This document shows positions 19,571-29,118 of a stretch of 64,000 bases of DNA, piece after piece. This DNA is from Lysobacteraceae bacterium NML91-0213. Its GTDB lineage: Bacteria > Pseudomonadota > Gammaproteobacteria > Xanthomonadales > Xanthomonadaceae. Below the pieces are notes generated by a model, which worked only from the letters and a program-made list of their open reading frames with translations, was not told where the DNA came from and made no database searches. Positions within the stretch are counted from its first letter, which is position 1. Every line of letters begins with the position of its first letter. The stretch is taken from positions 445,475 to 509,474 of the forward strand of contig NWQL01000002.1 in the NCBI GenBank assembly GCA_002798175.1, read 5' to 3'. The position numbers and the translations under genes were made by a program.

Positions 19571-20335
19571 ATGACCTCCCGCTGGATGCGCCGCGTCGCG
19601 GCGCTGGTGGCGATCGCCTGCCTGCTGCTGCCATCGCTGGCCTGGGCCACCCCGCAGTTGCCGTCGCTGCCCGGCGTGACCGTCGGCCAGATCGGCGATG
19701 CGCCGGTGAGCCTGCCGCTGCAGACCCTGCTGCTGATGACGGCGATCACCCTGATCCCGTCGATGCTGCTGGTGCTGACCGCGTTCACCCGGATCATCGT
19801 GGTGCTGGCGCTGCTGCGCCAGGCGATGGGCACCGGGCAGACGCCGTCCAACCAGGTGCTGGTGGGCCTGGCGCTGTTCCTGACCGCGCTGGTGATGACC
19901 CCGGTATGGGAAGCCGCATGGACCAATGGCTTCGGCCCGTGGCTCAACGGCGAGCTGGAATTCCGTGCCGCCTGGGACCTCGGCAGTGCACCGCTGCGTG
20001 CCTTCATGCTGGCGCAGGTGCGCGAGACCGACCTGATGACGTTCGCCGGCCTCGCCGGCCATAGCGGCTACGCCGGGCCGGACGAGGTGCCGTTCCAGGT
20101 GCTGGTCGCCTCGTTCGTCACCAGCGAGCTCAAGACCGCGTTCGAGATCGGCTTCCTGGTGTTCATCCCCTTCATCATCATCGACCTGGTGGTGGCCAGC
20201 GTGCTGATGTCGATGGGCATGATGATGCTGTCGCCAATGCTGGTCTCGGCGCCGTTCAAGATCCTGCTGTTCGTGCTGGTCGACGGCTGGGTGCTCACCG
20301 TCGGCACGCTCGCCGCCAGCTTCAACGCGGTCTGA
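19571..20335 (+). CDS. fliP: Flagellar export gate protein FliP
   Basis: 254 residues with a cleavable signal peptide (hydrophobic core AALVAIACLLLPSLAWA). FliP signatures are clear: MTAITLIPSMLLVLTAFTRI, SNQVLVGLALFLTALVMTP and GFLVFIPFIIIDLVVASVLM. FliP, FliQ and FliR form the helical core of the export gate in the MS-ring. One base separates the fliO stop from its start. Confidence 0.97.
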   Translation: MTSRWMRRVAALVAIACLLLPSLAWATPQLPSLPGVTVGQIGDAPVSLPLQTLLLMTAITLIPSMLLVLTAFTRIIVVLALLRQAMGTGQTPSNQVLVGLALFLTALVMTPVWEAAWTNGFGPWLNGELEFRAAWDLGSAPLRAFMLAQVRETDLMTFAGLAGHSGYAGPDEVPFQVLVASFVTSELKTAFEIGFLVFIPFIIIDLVVASVLMSMGMMMLSPMLVSAPFKILLFVLVDGWVLTVGTLAASFNAV

Positions 20336-20339
20336 GCCG

Positions 20340-20609
20340 ATGACGCCCGAACTCGCCCTCACCGAGCTGCGCCTGGGACTGCAGGTGGCGCTGTGGGTCG
20401 GTGGCCCGCTGCTGGTCACCGTGCTGGTCGTGGGCGTGGTGGTCGGCGTGCTGCAGGCTGCCACCCAGGTCAACGAGCCCACCATCGCCTTCATCGCCAA
20501 GGCGGCGGCGCTGACCGCGGCGCTGTTCGCGCTTGGTGCCTTCCTGCTGAGCTACCTGGTCGACTACACCGTGACCCTGTTCCACCGCATCCCCCATCTG
20601 ATCGGCTAG
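20340..20609 (+). CDS. fliQ: Flagellar export gate protein FliQ
   Basis: 89 residues, two membrane helices (about 17-40 and 51-75), the normal size for FliQ. The block VLQAATQVNEPTIAFIAK is the family signature. Part of the FliPQR gate. Confidence 0.96.
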   Translation: MTPELALTELRLGLQVALWVGGPLLVTVLVVGVVVGVLQAATQVNEPTIAFIAKAAALTAALFALGAFLLSYLVDYTVTLFHRIPHLIG

Positions 20610-20620
20610 CGGAGCGGAGG

Positions 20621-21418
20621 ATGGACGCCGCGACCCAGATGGCGATCGACGGCCAGCAGGCCTTCGGCATGATCGGCACCCTGCTGTGGACGGCGCTGCG
20701 CGTGGGTGCGCTGCTGATGGCGATGCCGCTGATCGGCACCCGCGCGATCCCGGCGCGGATCCGGGTGATGGCGGCGCTGGTGATCAGCCTCGCACTCGCC
20801 CCGCTGCTGCCGGCACCGCCGCCGTTTTCAGGCTTCGATGCGGCGACGGTGCTGTCGATCGCGCGCGAACTGGCGGTCGGCGCGGCGATGGGCTTCATGC
20901 TGCGGCTGGTGTTCGAGGCCGGCGCACTGGCCGGCGAGCTGATCTCGCAGGGCACCGGCCTGTCCTTTGCGCAGATGTCGGACCCGCTGCGCGGGGTGCA
21001 ATCCGGCGTCATCTCGCAGTGGTTCTACCTCGCGTTCGGCCTGCTGTTCTTTGCCGCCAACGGACACCTGGCGCTGATCGCGCTGCTGGTGCACAGCTAC
21101 GAGGCACTGCCGATCGGCACCGCCCTGCCCGACGTGCGGGCCACCCTGCAGGTGGCCCCGGAGTTCTTCTCACTGGTGCTGCGCGGCGCGGTGACCCTGG
21201 CGCTGCCGGTGATGGTGGCGATGCTTGCCATCAACCTCGCGTTCGGCGTGCTGTCGCGCGCGGCGCCCGCGCTCAACCCGATCCAGCTCGGCCTGCCGAT
21301 CTCGGTGCTGGTGGGACTGTTCCTGATCGCGATGCTGGCCGGCGAGATGGGCCCGCCGGTACAGCGGCTCTACGACGCCGCGTTCGACGCCGCGGGGCGC
21401 ATTCCCACCGGCGGCTGA
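20621..21418 (+). CDS. fliR: Flagellar export gate protein FliR
   Basis: 265 residues, six or more hydrophobic segments. Conserved stretches include LLMAMPLIGTRAIPARIRVM, ELISQGTGLSFAQMSDP and LNPIQLGLPISVLVGLFLIA. Start set at the ATG preceded by GGAGCGGAGG. Last gene of the fliL operon. Confidence 0.96.
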   Translation: MDAATQMAIDGQQAFGMIGTLLWTALRVGALLMAMPLIGTRAIPARIRVMAALVISLALAPLLPAPPPFSGFDAATVLSIARELAVGAAMGFMLRLVFEAGALAGELISQGTGLSFAQMSDPLRGVQSGVISQWFYLAFGLLFFAANGHLALIALLVHSYEALPIGTALPDVRATLQVAPEFFSLVLRGAVTLALPVMVAMLAINLAFGVLSRAAPALNPIQLGLPISVLVGLFLIAMLAGEMGPPVQRLYDAAFDAAGRIPTGG

Positions 21419-21437
21419 ACCCGGCGCGCCTGCACCT

Positions 21438-21464
21438 TCAAGCTGCCCCCGGTGGCGCCGATAC
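21438..21464 (+). promoter_or_regulatory. Sigma28 (FliA) promoter of the MHYT-GGDEF-EAL gene
   Basis: TCAAGCTG at 21438-21445, 11-nt spacer, GCCGATAC at 21457-21464. It lies 28 nt before the start codon and has the same form as the flagellin-class promoters in this window. Confidence 0.8.
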
Positions 21465-21492
21465 CGGTCCGATTCCTCTTGCGTGCGGCGCC

Positions 21493-23571
21493 ATGCTGAT
21501 CGGTGGTTACAACGGGTTCCTCGTGCTGTGTTCGTTCGCGGTCGCCGTGCTGGCGTCGTTCACCGCGCTCGACATGGCCGGCCGGGTGGCGACCAGCAGC
21601 GGCGGCGCGGCGCGCGCCTGGCTTGCCGGCGGCGCCTGCGCGATGGGCCTGGGCATCTGGTCGATGCACTTCATCGGCATGCTCGCGTTCGAGCTGCCGA
21701 TCCCGCTGGGCTACGACCTCGCGCTCACCCTGTATTCGATCCTGATCTCGGTCGGCGCCTCGGCGTTCGCGCTGTGGCTGGTCTCGCGGCCGCAGCTGCC
21801 GCGGCGGCGGCTGCTCGCCGGCGCCCTGCTGATGGGACTGGGCATCGCCGCCATGCACTACACCGGCATGGCCGCGCTGCGCATGCAGCCGGGCATCGTC
21901 TGGCATCGCGGCTGGCTGCTGGCGTCGGTGGCGGTCGCGGTGCTGGCCGCCGGTGCGGCGCTGTGGCTGGCGTTCCGCCTGCGCACCGAGGGCCGCGGCC
22001 GTTTCGGCCACCGCGTGCTCGCGTCTCTGGCGATGGGGCTTGCGATCGTCGGCATGCACTACACCGGCATGGCCGCGGCGGGCTTCCCCGAAGGCAGCTT
22101 CTGCGGCGCCACCCTGCATGGCGTGCGCCAGGACTGGCTGGCCCTGGTGGTGATCGTGGTGACGGTGGCGATTCTGGGCATCGCGCTGATCGTATCGGTG
22201 CTCGACCGCCGGCTCGAACAGCGCACCGCCACGCTGTCGTCCTCGCTCAGCCGTGCCCACGAGGACCTGCTGCAGGCCGCGCTGCACGACCCGCTGACCG
22301 GCCTGCCCAACCGGATCCTGCTGCGCGACCGCGCCGCGTGGGCGATCGAACGCGCCACCGCCCGGCGCCATCGCCTGGCGGTGATGTTCGTCGATCTCGA
22401 CGGGTTCAAGGCGGTCAACGACGGCTATGGCCACCAGACCGGCGACCGCCTGCTGTGCGAGGTCGCCAGCCGCCTGCGGCAGCTGCTCGGCGGCAGCGAC
22501 ACCCTGGCCCGGCTGGGCGGCGACGAATTCGTGCTGCTGGCCGATATCGAGGAACCCGAAGAGGCCGCGCGCCTGGCCGCGCAGGTGGTGGCCGAGGTCG
22601 GCCGCGGCGTGCACGTGGATGGCCGCGAGCTCACGGTGTCGGGCAGCGTGGGCATCGCCCTGTATCCCGACGATGCCGGCCACGAGGACATGCTGATGGC
22701 GCATGCCGATGCGGCGATGTACGTGGTCAAGGACCAGGGCCGCAACGGCTATCGCTTCTTCGAGCCGACCATGCAGGCCAGCACCGACGAGCACCTCGAA
22801 CTGCTGGCCGGCCTGCGCCGCGCGCTCGCAGGCGACGAGCTGGTGCTGCACTACCAGCCGAAGTTCGGCGGCGAGGGCGGCATGCTCACCGGTGCCGAGG
22901 CGCTGCTGCGCTGGCAGCACCCGACGCTCGGCCTGCTGCCGCCGGATCGTTTCATCCCGCTCGCCGAGCGCAGCGGCCTGATCCTGCCGCTGGGCGAGTG
23001 GGTGATCGAGGAGACCTGCCGGCAGATCCGCGGCTGGCGCGAGGCGGGTCTGGGCCAGTGGAATGTCGCCATCAACCTGTCGGCGGTGCAGTTCCTGTCG
23101 CCTGATCTGCCGGCCCGCGTGGCCGCCGCGCTGGCCCGCCATGACGTGCCGGCAGCGGCACTGACCCTGGAGATCACCGAGTCGACCGCGATGAAGGACA
23201 CCGAGGCCACGATGGCCGCGCTGGCCACGCTCACCGCGATGGGCGTGCGCATCGCCATCGACGACTTCGGCACCGGCTATTCCAGCCTGCTGCAGCTCAA
23301 GCGGATGCCGGCGGCGGAGCTGAAGATCGACCGTGGCTTCGTCCGCGAGCTCGAGACCAATGGCGAGGATGCGGCTATCGTCGCCTCGATCATCGCCCTG
23401 GGCCACGCGCTCAAGCTCGACGTGGTGGCCGAGGGCGTGGAAACCGCCGGCCAGCGCGACCACCTGCGCGCGCTCGGCTGCTTCGGCCTGCAGGGCTTCC
23501 TGCTCGGGCGGCCGGCGCCGGCCGGGGCGTTCGCCGACCTCCTGCGCGTCCAGGTGCCGCTGCCGGCCTGA
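21493..23571 (+). CDS. Membrane MHYT-GGDEF-EAL c-di-GMP signalling protein
   Basis: 692 residues. A seven-helix MHYT sensor (about 1-235) holds three motifs: SMHFIGM, AMHYTGM and GMHYTGM, thought to bind a metal or diatomic gas. The diguanylate cyclase domain has an intact GGDEF (342-346), but no RxxD inhibitory site is present at the expected position. The phosphodiesterase domain has EAL (469-471), the ITEST metal ligand region and DDFGTGYSS (from 590), so both activities are plausible. Located between fliR and flhB and preceded by a sigma28 element, it probably adjusts c-di-GMP once flagella are completed. Net activity cannot be told from sequence. Confidence 0.93.
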   Translation: MLIGGYNGFLVLCSFAVAVLASFTALDMAGRVATSSGGAARAWLAGGACAMGLGIWSMHFIGMLAFELPIPLGYDLALTLYSILISVGASAFALWLVSRPQLPRRRLLAGALLMGLGIAAMHYTGMAALRMQPGIVWHRGWLLASVAVAVLAAGAALWLAFRLRTEGRGRFGHRVLASLAMGLAIVGMHYTGMAAAGFPEGSFCGATLHGVRQDWLALVVIVVTVAILGIALIVSVLDRRLEQRTATLSSSLSRAHEDLLQAALHDPLTGLPNRILLRDRAAWAIERATARRHRLAVMFVDLDGFKAVNDGYGHQTGDRLLCEVASRLRQLLGGSDTLARLGGDEFVLLADIEEPEEAARLAAQVVAEVGRGVHVDGRELTVSGSVGIALYPDDAGHEDMLMAHADAAMYVVKDQGRNGYRFFEPTMQASTDEHLELLAGLRRALAGDELVLHYQPKFGGEGGMLTGAEALLRWQHPTLGLLPPDRFIPLAERSGLILPLGEWVIEETCRQIRGWREAGLGQWNVAINLSAVQFLSPDLPARVAAALARHDVPAAALTLEITESTAMKDTEATMAALATLTAMGVRIAIDDFGTGYSSLLQLKRMPAAELKIDRGFVRELETNGEDAAIVASIIALGHALKLDVVAEGVETAGQRDHLRALGCFGLQGFLLGRPAPAGAFADLLRVQVPLPA

Positions 23572-23579
23572 CCCGTTCC

Positions 23580-23595
23580 CGGCACGTGCCTTGCA
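23580..23595 (+). promoter_or_regulatory. Sigma54 promoter of the flhB operon
   Basis: CGGCACG-TGCC-TTGCA, third copy of the same -24/-12 core, 32 nt before the flhB ATG. It restarts sigma54 transcription after the sigma28-controlled gene. Confidence 0.9.
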
Positions 23596-23627
23596 ACGCC
23601 GCATGCGGGCAGCAGCGGCCGTGAGCA

Positions 23628-24767
23628 ATGGCGGAAAACGAGGACGGGCAGGAAAAGACCGAACAGCCCAGTGAAAAACGGCTGCGCGAGGCCCGGGAGA
23701 AAGGCAATGTCCCGCGCTCGCGCGAGCTGTCGACGGTGGCGGTGTTCGGTGCCGGCGTGGCCGCGCTGCTGGCGATGGGCGGCGGTTTCGCCGCGCGTGC
23801 GCTGGACTGGATGCGCACGGCGCTGACCCCCGACCTCGCGCTGCTGGAATCGCCGCACCTGCTGTTCGGCCATGCGGCGAAGCTGATGCTCGGCTTCCTG
23901 TGGATCCTGGCGCCGCTGCTGCTGGTCACGCTGCTGGCCTGTTTCGTCGCGCCGGCGGCGATGGGCGGCTTCAACTTCGCCACCAAGGGCCTGGTGCCCG
24001 ACCTGAAGAAGCTCGACCCGTTGGCCGGGCTCAAGCGCATCTACGGCGCCGAGGGTTTCGCCGAACTGCTGAAGTCGCTGCTGCGCGTGGCCCTGGTCGG
24101 CGGCGCGGCAACGCTGTTCCTGTGGCCCGGACTCAACCGGCTGCGGTCGATGCTCAACCAGCCGCTGGAGGACGCTGCCCGCGGTGGGCTCCAGTTCGCG
24201 CTGTGGATGCTGCTGGCCACCGCCGGCGCGCTGCTGCTGCTGGCGCTGATGGATGCGCCCTACCAGAAGTGGAACTGGCGGCGGAAGCTGATGATGACGC
24301 GGCAGGAGCTGCGGGAGGAAATGAAGGAGTCGGAAGGCCGCCCGGAGGTCAAGGGCCGCATCCGCCAGCTGCAGCAGGAGATGTCGCAGCGCCGGATGAT
24401 GGAGGACGTGCCCACGGCCGACGTGATCGTGGTCAACCCGACCCACTACGCGGTGGCACTGAAGTACGACGGCGGCAACATGCGCGCGCCGAAAGTCGTG
24501 GCCAAGGGCGTCGACGAACTGGCCCTGCGCATCCGCGAGGTCGCCAGCAAGCACCGGGTCGCGCTGGTCGAGGCACCGTCTCTGGCACGGGTCTTGTATC
24601 GGGAGGCGGAGATCGGCCAGGAGATCCCGGTGAAACTCTACGCAGCCGTTGCCCAGGTGCTCTCCTACGTCTACCAGTTGCGCAACTGGCGGGCGGGCAC
24701 GCCGCAGCCGCAGTTGGCCGACATCGAGGTCGACGAGGCTGATGGCGCACGCGGGGCGCCGCGATGA
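23628..24767 (+). CDS. flhB: Flagellar export switch protein FlhB
   Basis: 379 residues. N-terminus DGQEKTEQPSEKRLREAREK, four hydrophobic segments to about residue 215, then the cytoplasmic domain with the autocleavage site NPTH in VIVVNPTHYAVALKY. Cleavage there, triggered with FliK, switches export from rod/hook to filament proteins. Overlaps flhA by 4 nt. Confidence 0.97.
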   Translation: MAENEDGQEKTEQPSEKRLREAREKGNVPRSRELSTVAVFGAGVAALLAMGGGFAARALDWMRTALTPDLALLESPHLLFGHAAKLMLGFLWILAPLLLVTLLACFVAPAAMGGFNFATKGLVPDLKKLDPLAGLKRIYGAEGFAELLKSLLRVALVGGAATLFLWPGLNRLRSMLNQPLEDAARGGLQFALWMLLATAGALLLLALMDAPYQKWNWRRKLMMTRQELREEMKESEGRPEVKGRIRQLQQEMSQRRMMEDVPTADVIVVNPTHYAVALKYDGGNMRAPKVVAKGVDELALRIREVASKHRVALVEAPSLARVLYREAEIGQEIPVKLYAAVAQVLSYVYQLRNWRAGTPQPQLADIEVDEADGARGAPR

Positions 24768-26848
24768 GCGCGGCATTGATGCAGCCGGGGCCGAAGCGCT
24801 TCTTCGACATGCTGCGCAATGGCCTGGGCGCGCCGCTGGTGGTGCTGGCGCTGCTGGCGATGGTGGTGGTGCCGCTGCCGCCGACCATCCTCGACATCCT
24901 CTTCAGCTTCAACATCGCGATCTCGCTGGTGGTGCTGCTGGCGGTGATCTACGTGCAGCGGCCGCTGGACTTCAGCATCTTCCCGATCGTGCTGCTGATC
25001 ACCACGATGCTGCGCCTCGCGCTCAACGTGGCGTCGACCCGGGTCATCCTGCTGCACGGGCAGAACGGCCCGGGCGCCGCCGGCAAGGTGATCGAATCGT
25101 TCGGCGAGTTCGTCGTCGGCGGCAACTTCGCCGTCGGCATCGTGGCGTTCGCGATCCTCACCATCATCAACTTCGTGGTCATCACCAAGGGCGCCGGGCG
25201 TGTCTCGGAAGTGACCGCGCGCTTCATCCTCGACGCCATGCCCGGCAAGCAGATGGCGATCGACGCCGATCTCAATGCCGGCCTGCTGACCCGCGAGGAA
25301 GCCAAGACACGTCGCGAGGAGGTCCGCCAGGAAGCCGACTTCTACGGCGCGATGGACGGCGCCAGCAAGTTCATCCGTGGCGACGCCATCGCCGGCATCC
25401 TGATCCTGTTCGTCACGGTGATCGGCGGCCTGGCGATCGGCGTGCTCCAGCACGGCATGCCGGCCGGCGAAGCCGCGGCCACCTACACGCTGCTGTCGAT
25501 CGGCGACGGCCTGGTCTCGCAGATCCCGGCGCTGCTGGTGTCGTCGGCGGTGGCGCTGCTGGTCACCCGCGCCTCGCGCTCGCAGGACATGGGTGGTGCG
25601 GTCACCGGCCAGGTGTTCGGCCAGCACAAGGCGCTGACCATCGCCGCCTCGATCCTGCTGGTGGTCGGGCTGATTCCCGGCATGCCGAACCTCGCCTTCC
25701 TGAGCCTTGCCGCGCTGGTCGGCTACGCGGCCTGGTACATGCGCAAGCGCGAGGCGGAAGCGGCCGTGGCCGCGGCCAATCCCGATCCCGCCCTGCCCTC
25801 GCCGGAACAGGCCGCCACCGCCGAGCTCGGCTGGGACGACCTGCGCCCGGTCGATCCGCTGGGCCTGGAAGTCGGCTACCGGCTGATCCCGCTGGTCGAC
25901 AAGGCCCAGGGCGGCGAACTGATGGCGCGGATCAAGGCGGTGCGCCGCAAGCTCACCCAGGACATCGGCTTCCTGATTCCGCCGGTGCATATCCGCGACA
26001 ACCTCGAGCTGGCGCCCAACGCCTACCGCCTGCTGGTGCACGGCGTGCCGGTGGCCACCGCCGACATCCATCCCGAGCGCCTGCTGGCGCTCGACCCGGG
26101 TGGCACCCTGCACCCGATCGAGGGCATTCCCGGCAAGGACCCGGCATTCGGGCTCGACGCCCTGTGGATCCTGCCGCTGCAGCGCGCCCAGGCCGAAGCC
26201 GCCGGCTACACGGTGGTCGATCCCGCGACGGTGGTGGCCACCCACCTCTCGCACCTGGTGCGCGAACATGCCCCGGAGCTGCTGGGCCACGAGGAAGTTC
26301 AGCAGCTGCTGGCCACGCTTGCGCGCAGCACGCCGAAGCTCGCCGAGGACCTGACCCCCAAATCGCTGCCGCTGGCGGTGGTGGTACGGGTGCTGCAGAA
26401 CCTGCTGATCGAACGCATCCCGGTGCGCCAGCTCAGGCGCATCGCCGAGGCGCTGGTCGAGCACGCCGCGCATACCCAGGACCCGACCCAGCTTACCGCC
26501 GCGGTGCGCACGGCGCTGGGCCGCTTCATCGTCCAGGAGATCGCCGGCCCGGCCACCGAACTGCCGGTGTACACGCTGGCGCCGACGCTGGAACGCGTCT
26601 TGCAGGACTCCGCGCAGGGCGCCGGTGCCGCACTGGAACCGGGCCTGGCCGAACGCCTGCAGCAGAGCCTCGCCGACTGCGCGGGCCAGCAGGAGGCCAG
26701 GAACGAACCGGCGGTGGTGCTGGTGCCCGGCCAGGTGCGCGCCGCGCTGGCGCGCCTGGTCCGCCACAGCGTGCCCGGGCTGTCGGTGCTGGCCTACACG
26801 GAAGTGCCCGAAGACCGGCGCCTGAAGCTGGTGGGCACGATCAGTTGA
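24764..26848 (+). CDS. flhA: Flagellar export gate protein FlhA
   Basis: 694 residues. Membrane half with about eight helices, including FSIFPIVLLITTMLRLALNV and the FHIPEP-family loop (VSEVTARFILDAMPGKQMAI). The C-terminal cytoplasmic domain, from about residue 350, forms the nonameric chaperone-docking ring. Essential for all flagellar export. Confidence 0.97.
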   Translation: MSAALMQPGPKRFFDMLRNGLGAPLVVLALLAMVVVPLPPTILDILFSFNIAISLVVLLAVIYVQRPLDFSIFPIVLLITTMLRLALNVASTRVILLHGQNGPGAAGKVIESFGEFVVGGNFAVGIVAFAILTIINFVVITKGAGRVSEVTARFILDAMPGKQMAIDADLNAGLLTREEAKTRREEVRQEADFYGAMDGASKFIRGDAIAGILILFVTVIGGLAIGVLQHGMPAGEAAATYTLLSIGDGLVSQIPALLVSSAVALLVTRASRSQDMGGAVTGQVFGQHKALTIAASILLVVGLIPGMPNLAFLSLAALVGYAAWYMRKREAEAAVAAANPDPALPSPEQAATAELGWDDLRPVDPLGLEVGYRLIPLVDKAQGGELMARIKAVRRKLTQDIGFLIPPVHIRDNLELAPNAYRLLVHGVPVATADIHPERLLALDPGGTLHPIEGIPGKDPAFGLDALWILPLQRAQAEAAGYTVVDPATVVATHLSHLVREHAPELLGHEEVQQLLATLARSTPKLAEDLTPKSLPLAVVVRVLQNLLIERIPVRQLRRIAEALVEHAAHTQDPTQLTAAVRTALGRFIVQEIAGPATELPVYTLAPTLERVLQDSAQGAGAALEPGLAERLQQSLADCAGQQEARNEPAVVLVPGQVRAALARLVRHSVPGLSVLAYTEVPEDRRLKLVGTIS

Positions 26849-26885
26849 AAAACGCGTCACCCCTTCCGCAACACGGGCAACAGTC

Positions 26886-28262
26886 ATGAACATCCGCCGC
26901 TTCGTCGCCGCCGACATGCGCACCGCACTGCAGATGGTGCGTGACGCCCACGGTCCCGATGCCGTGATCCTCTCCAACCGCCGCACCGACGAGGGCGTGG
27001 AGATCGTGGCGGCCAGCAACTACGACGAAGCCTGCCTGCAGCGCGCCCTCGAAGCGCAGCCGCGGGCCGCGGTCGAGGCGCCGGTCGCCGCCCCGCCGGA
27101 ACGCCCGCTGGCCCCGGCGGAACGCTGGCTGCGCGACCTGGCGCCACCCGCCGCACCGGCCGGACCCGCCGCGCCCGCCAGCGCGCTCGACGTCGCCGAT
27201 GAATTCGACGGCCCCGCCTTCGCCGAACTGCTGGCGCGGACGCGCCCGCCGGTTGCCCCGATTCCCGAGCCAGTGCCCGAACCGCCCGCGCCGCCCGCGC
27301 CGGTGCTTGCCGCCGTGCCGACGCCGCCGGTGCCGGCCAGCGACGGCGAACTGGCGCGCATGCGCGACGAGCTGGCGCAGATGCGCGGCATGATCGAACG
27401 CGAGATGGCACGGCTGACCGACGAGCGCCTGCGCGGCTCGCCGGTGCGCGCGCAGGCCATGGAGCTGCTGGAGGATTACGGTTTCGATGCCGGCATCACC
27501 CGCGACGTAGTGCTGCAGATCCCCGCCGACACGCCGGCACACCGCGCCCGCGGGCTGATGCTCGGCCTGATCTCGCGAAAACTGCCGATCTGCCCGGTGG
27601 ATCCGCTGCACGAGGCTGGGGTGATCGCCCTGGTCGGCCCGACCGGCGCCGGCAAGACCACCACGATCGCCAAGCTGGCCGCGCTCTATGCGTCGCAGTA
27701 CCAGCCCCGCGACGTCGCCCTGGTGACCACCGACACCGCCCGCATTGGCGGCCGCGAACAGCTGCACAGCTATGGCCGCCAGCTCGGCATCGCGGTGCAC
27801 GAGGCCGACAGTGAAGCGAGCCTGCTGCAACTGCTGCAGAAGCTGCAGGACTACCGGCTGGTGCTCGTGGACACCGCGGGCCTCAGCCAGCGCGACCGCG
27901 CACTCGCCGGCCAGCTCAACTGGCTGCGCGCCGCGCGCCAGGTGCGCACCCTGCTGGTGCTGCCGGCCAACACCCATTTCGCCGACCTCGATGAAGTCGT
28001 CCGCCGCTTCGAGCACGCCCGCCCGCAGGGCGTGGTGCTGACCAAGCTGGACGAGACCAGCCGCCTCGGCAGCGCGCTGTCGGTGGTGGTCGACCACCAG
28101 CTGCCGCTGACCTGGACCACCGACGGCCAGCGCATCCCGGAAGACCTGAGCCGGGCCAATGCCGCCCATCTGGTGCTTCGCCTTGAAGATCTCCGCCGCG
28201 ATGCCGATAAGCCCATGGCATCCGAGCATTCCGCCCCGGATCACAGCCATGCTGTCGCCTGA
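26886..28262 (+). CDS. flhF: Flagellar placement GTPase FlhF
   Basis: 458 residues. N-terminal segment MNIRRFVAADMRTALQMV, a long Pro/Ala-rich linker (about 60-160), then an SRP-type NG domain with G1 GPTGAGKTT, TTDTARIGGREQL, DTAGLSQRD and TKLDE. FlhF recruits the first flagellar components to the cell pole and sets flagellum position and number with FlhG, so a polar flagellum is expected. Its end overlaps flhG. Confidence 0.96.
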   Translation: MNIRRFVAADMRTALQMVRDAHGPDAVILSNRRTDEGVEIVAASNYDEACLQRALEAQPRAAVEAPVAAPPERPLAPAERWLRDLAPPAAPAGPAAPASALDVADEFDGPAFAELLARTRPPVAPIPEPVPEPPAPPAPVLAAVPTPPVPASDGELARMRDELAQMRGMIEREMARLTDERLRGSPVRAQAMELLEDYGFDAGITRDVVLQIPADTPAHRARGLMLGLISRKLPICPVDPLHEAGVIALVGPTGAGKTTTIAKLAALYASQYQPRDVALVTTDTARIGGREQLHSYGRQLGIAVHEADSEASLLQLLQKLQDYRLVLVDTAGLSQRDRALAGQLNWLRAARQVRTLLVLPANTHFADLDEVVRRFEHARPQGVVLTKLDETSRLGSALSVVVDHQLPLTWTTDGQRIPEDLSRANAAHLVLRLEDLRRDADKPMASEHSAPDHSHAVA

Positions 28263-29118
28263 GACCCTGCCGCCGATGTCCGTTGCCGTTCCGCCCGTGC
28301 CCGCCCCCGTGCGCACCCTCGCCGTCACCGGCGGCAAGGGCGGCGTGGGCAAGACCAACGTGTCGGCGAACCTGGCGATCGCGCTGTCGGGGCTCGGCAA
28401 GCGCACCCTGCTGCTGGATGCCGACCTCGGCCTGGCCAACGTCGACGTGCTGCTGGGGCTGTCGCCGCGCTACACGCTGGCCGACCTCGTCGCCGGGCGC
28501 TGCAGCCTCGACGAGGTGATCCTGGACGGGCCCGCGGGGGTGATGATCGTGCCCGCCGCGTCCGGCCGCCGGCACATGGCGGAACTGCGCCCGGCCGAGC
28601 ACGCGGGGCTGGTCAACGTCTTCAACGACCTGCAACGTGATCTCGACATGCTGGTGGTCGATACCGCCGCCGGCATCACCGATTCGGTACTCACCTTCTG
28701 CCAGGCCGCGCAGGACACCCTGGTGGTGGTCTGCGACGAGCCCGCCTCGATCACCGACGCCTATGCGCTGATCAAGGTGCTGGCGCGCGAGCGCGGCGTC
28801 GGCCAGGTACAGGTGGTGGCCAACATGGTGCGCAGCCCGGCCGAGGGCCGCGGCCTGTACGAGAAACTCTCGCGCGTATGCGAGCGCTTCATCGGCGATG
28901 TCTCGCTGAACTATCTCGGCGCGGTACCGCAGTGCGAATGGCTGCGGATGTCGGTGCAGCGCCAGCAGGCGGTGGTGCGGGCCTACCCGTCGAGCCCGTC
29001 GGCGCTGGCGCTTGCCGAGATCGCGCGCCGCACTGCCCGCTGGCAGGCCCCGACCGCGCCCCGCGGCCACGTCGAGTTCTTCGTCGAGCGGATGCTGCGC
29101 CAGGGGGTGCCGGCATGA
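28249..29118 (+). CDS. flhG: Flagellar number regulator FlhG (FleN/YlxH), MinD-like ATPase
   Basis: 289 residues from the ATG at 28249, which overlaps flhF by 14 nt; the ATG at 28276 (280 residues) is equally possible. Deviant Walker A GGKGGVGKT, then LLLDADLGLANVDVLLGL and DTAAGITDSVL mark a MinD/ParA ATPase. In polar flagellates FlhG limits flagella to one, counteracting FlhF and inhibiting FleQ. An N-terminal FleQ- or FlhF-activating helix is not obvious, consistent with the uncertain start. Confidence 0.94.
   Translation: MLSPETLPPMSVAVPPVPAPVRTLAVTGGKGGVGKTNVSANLAIALSGLGKRTLLLDADLGLANVDVLLGLSPRYTLADLVAGRCSLDEVILDGPAGVMIVPAASGRRHMAELRPAEHAGLVNVFNDLQRDLDMLVVDTAAGITDSVLTFCQAAQDTLVVVCDEPASITDAYALIKVLARERGVGQVQVVANMVRSPAEGRGLYEKLSRVCERFIGDVSLNYLGAVPQCEWLRMSVQRQQAVVRAYPSSPSALALAEIARRTARWQAPTAPRGHVEFFVERMLRQGVPA

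Noticed and set aside
21370-23628. 752-codon open frame on the - strand over the MHYT-GGDEF-EAL gene
   Set aside because: Composition typical of antisense to a GC-rich gene, no recognisable domain.
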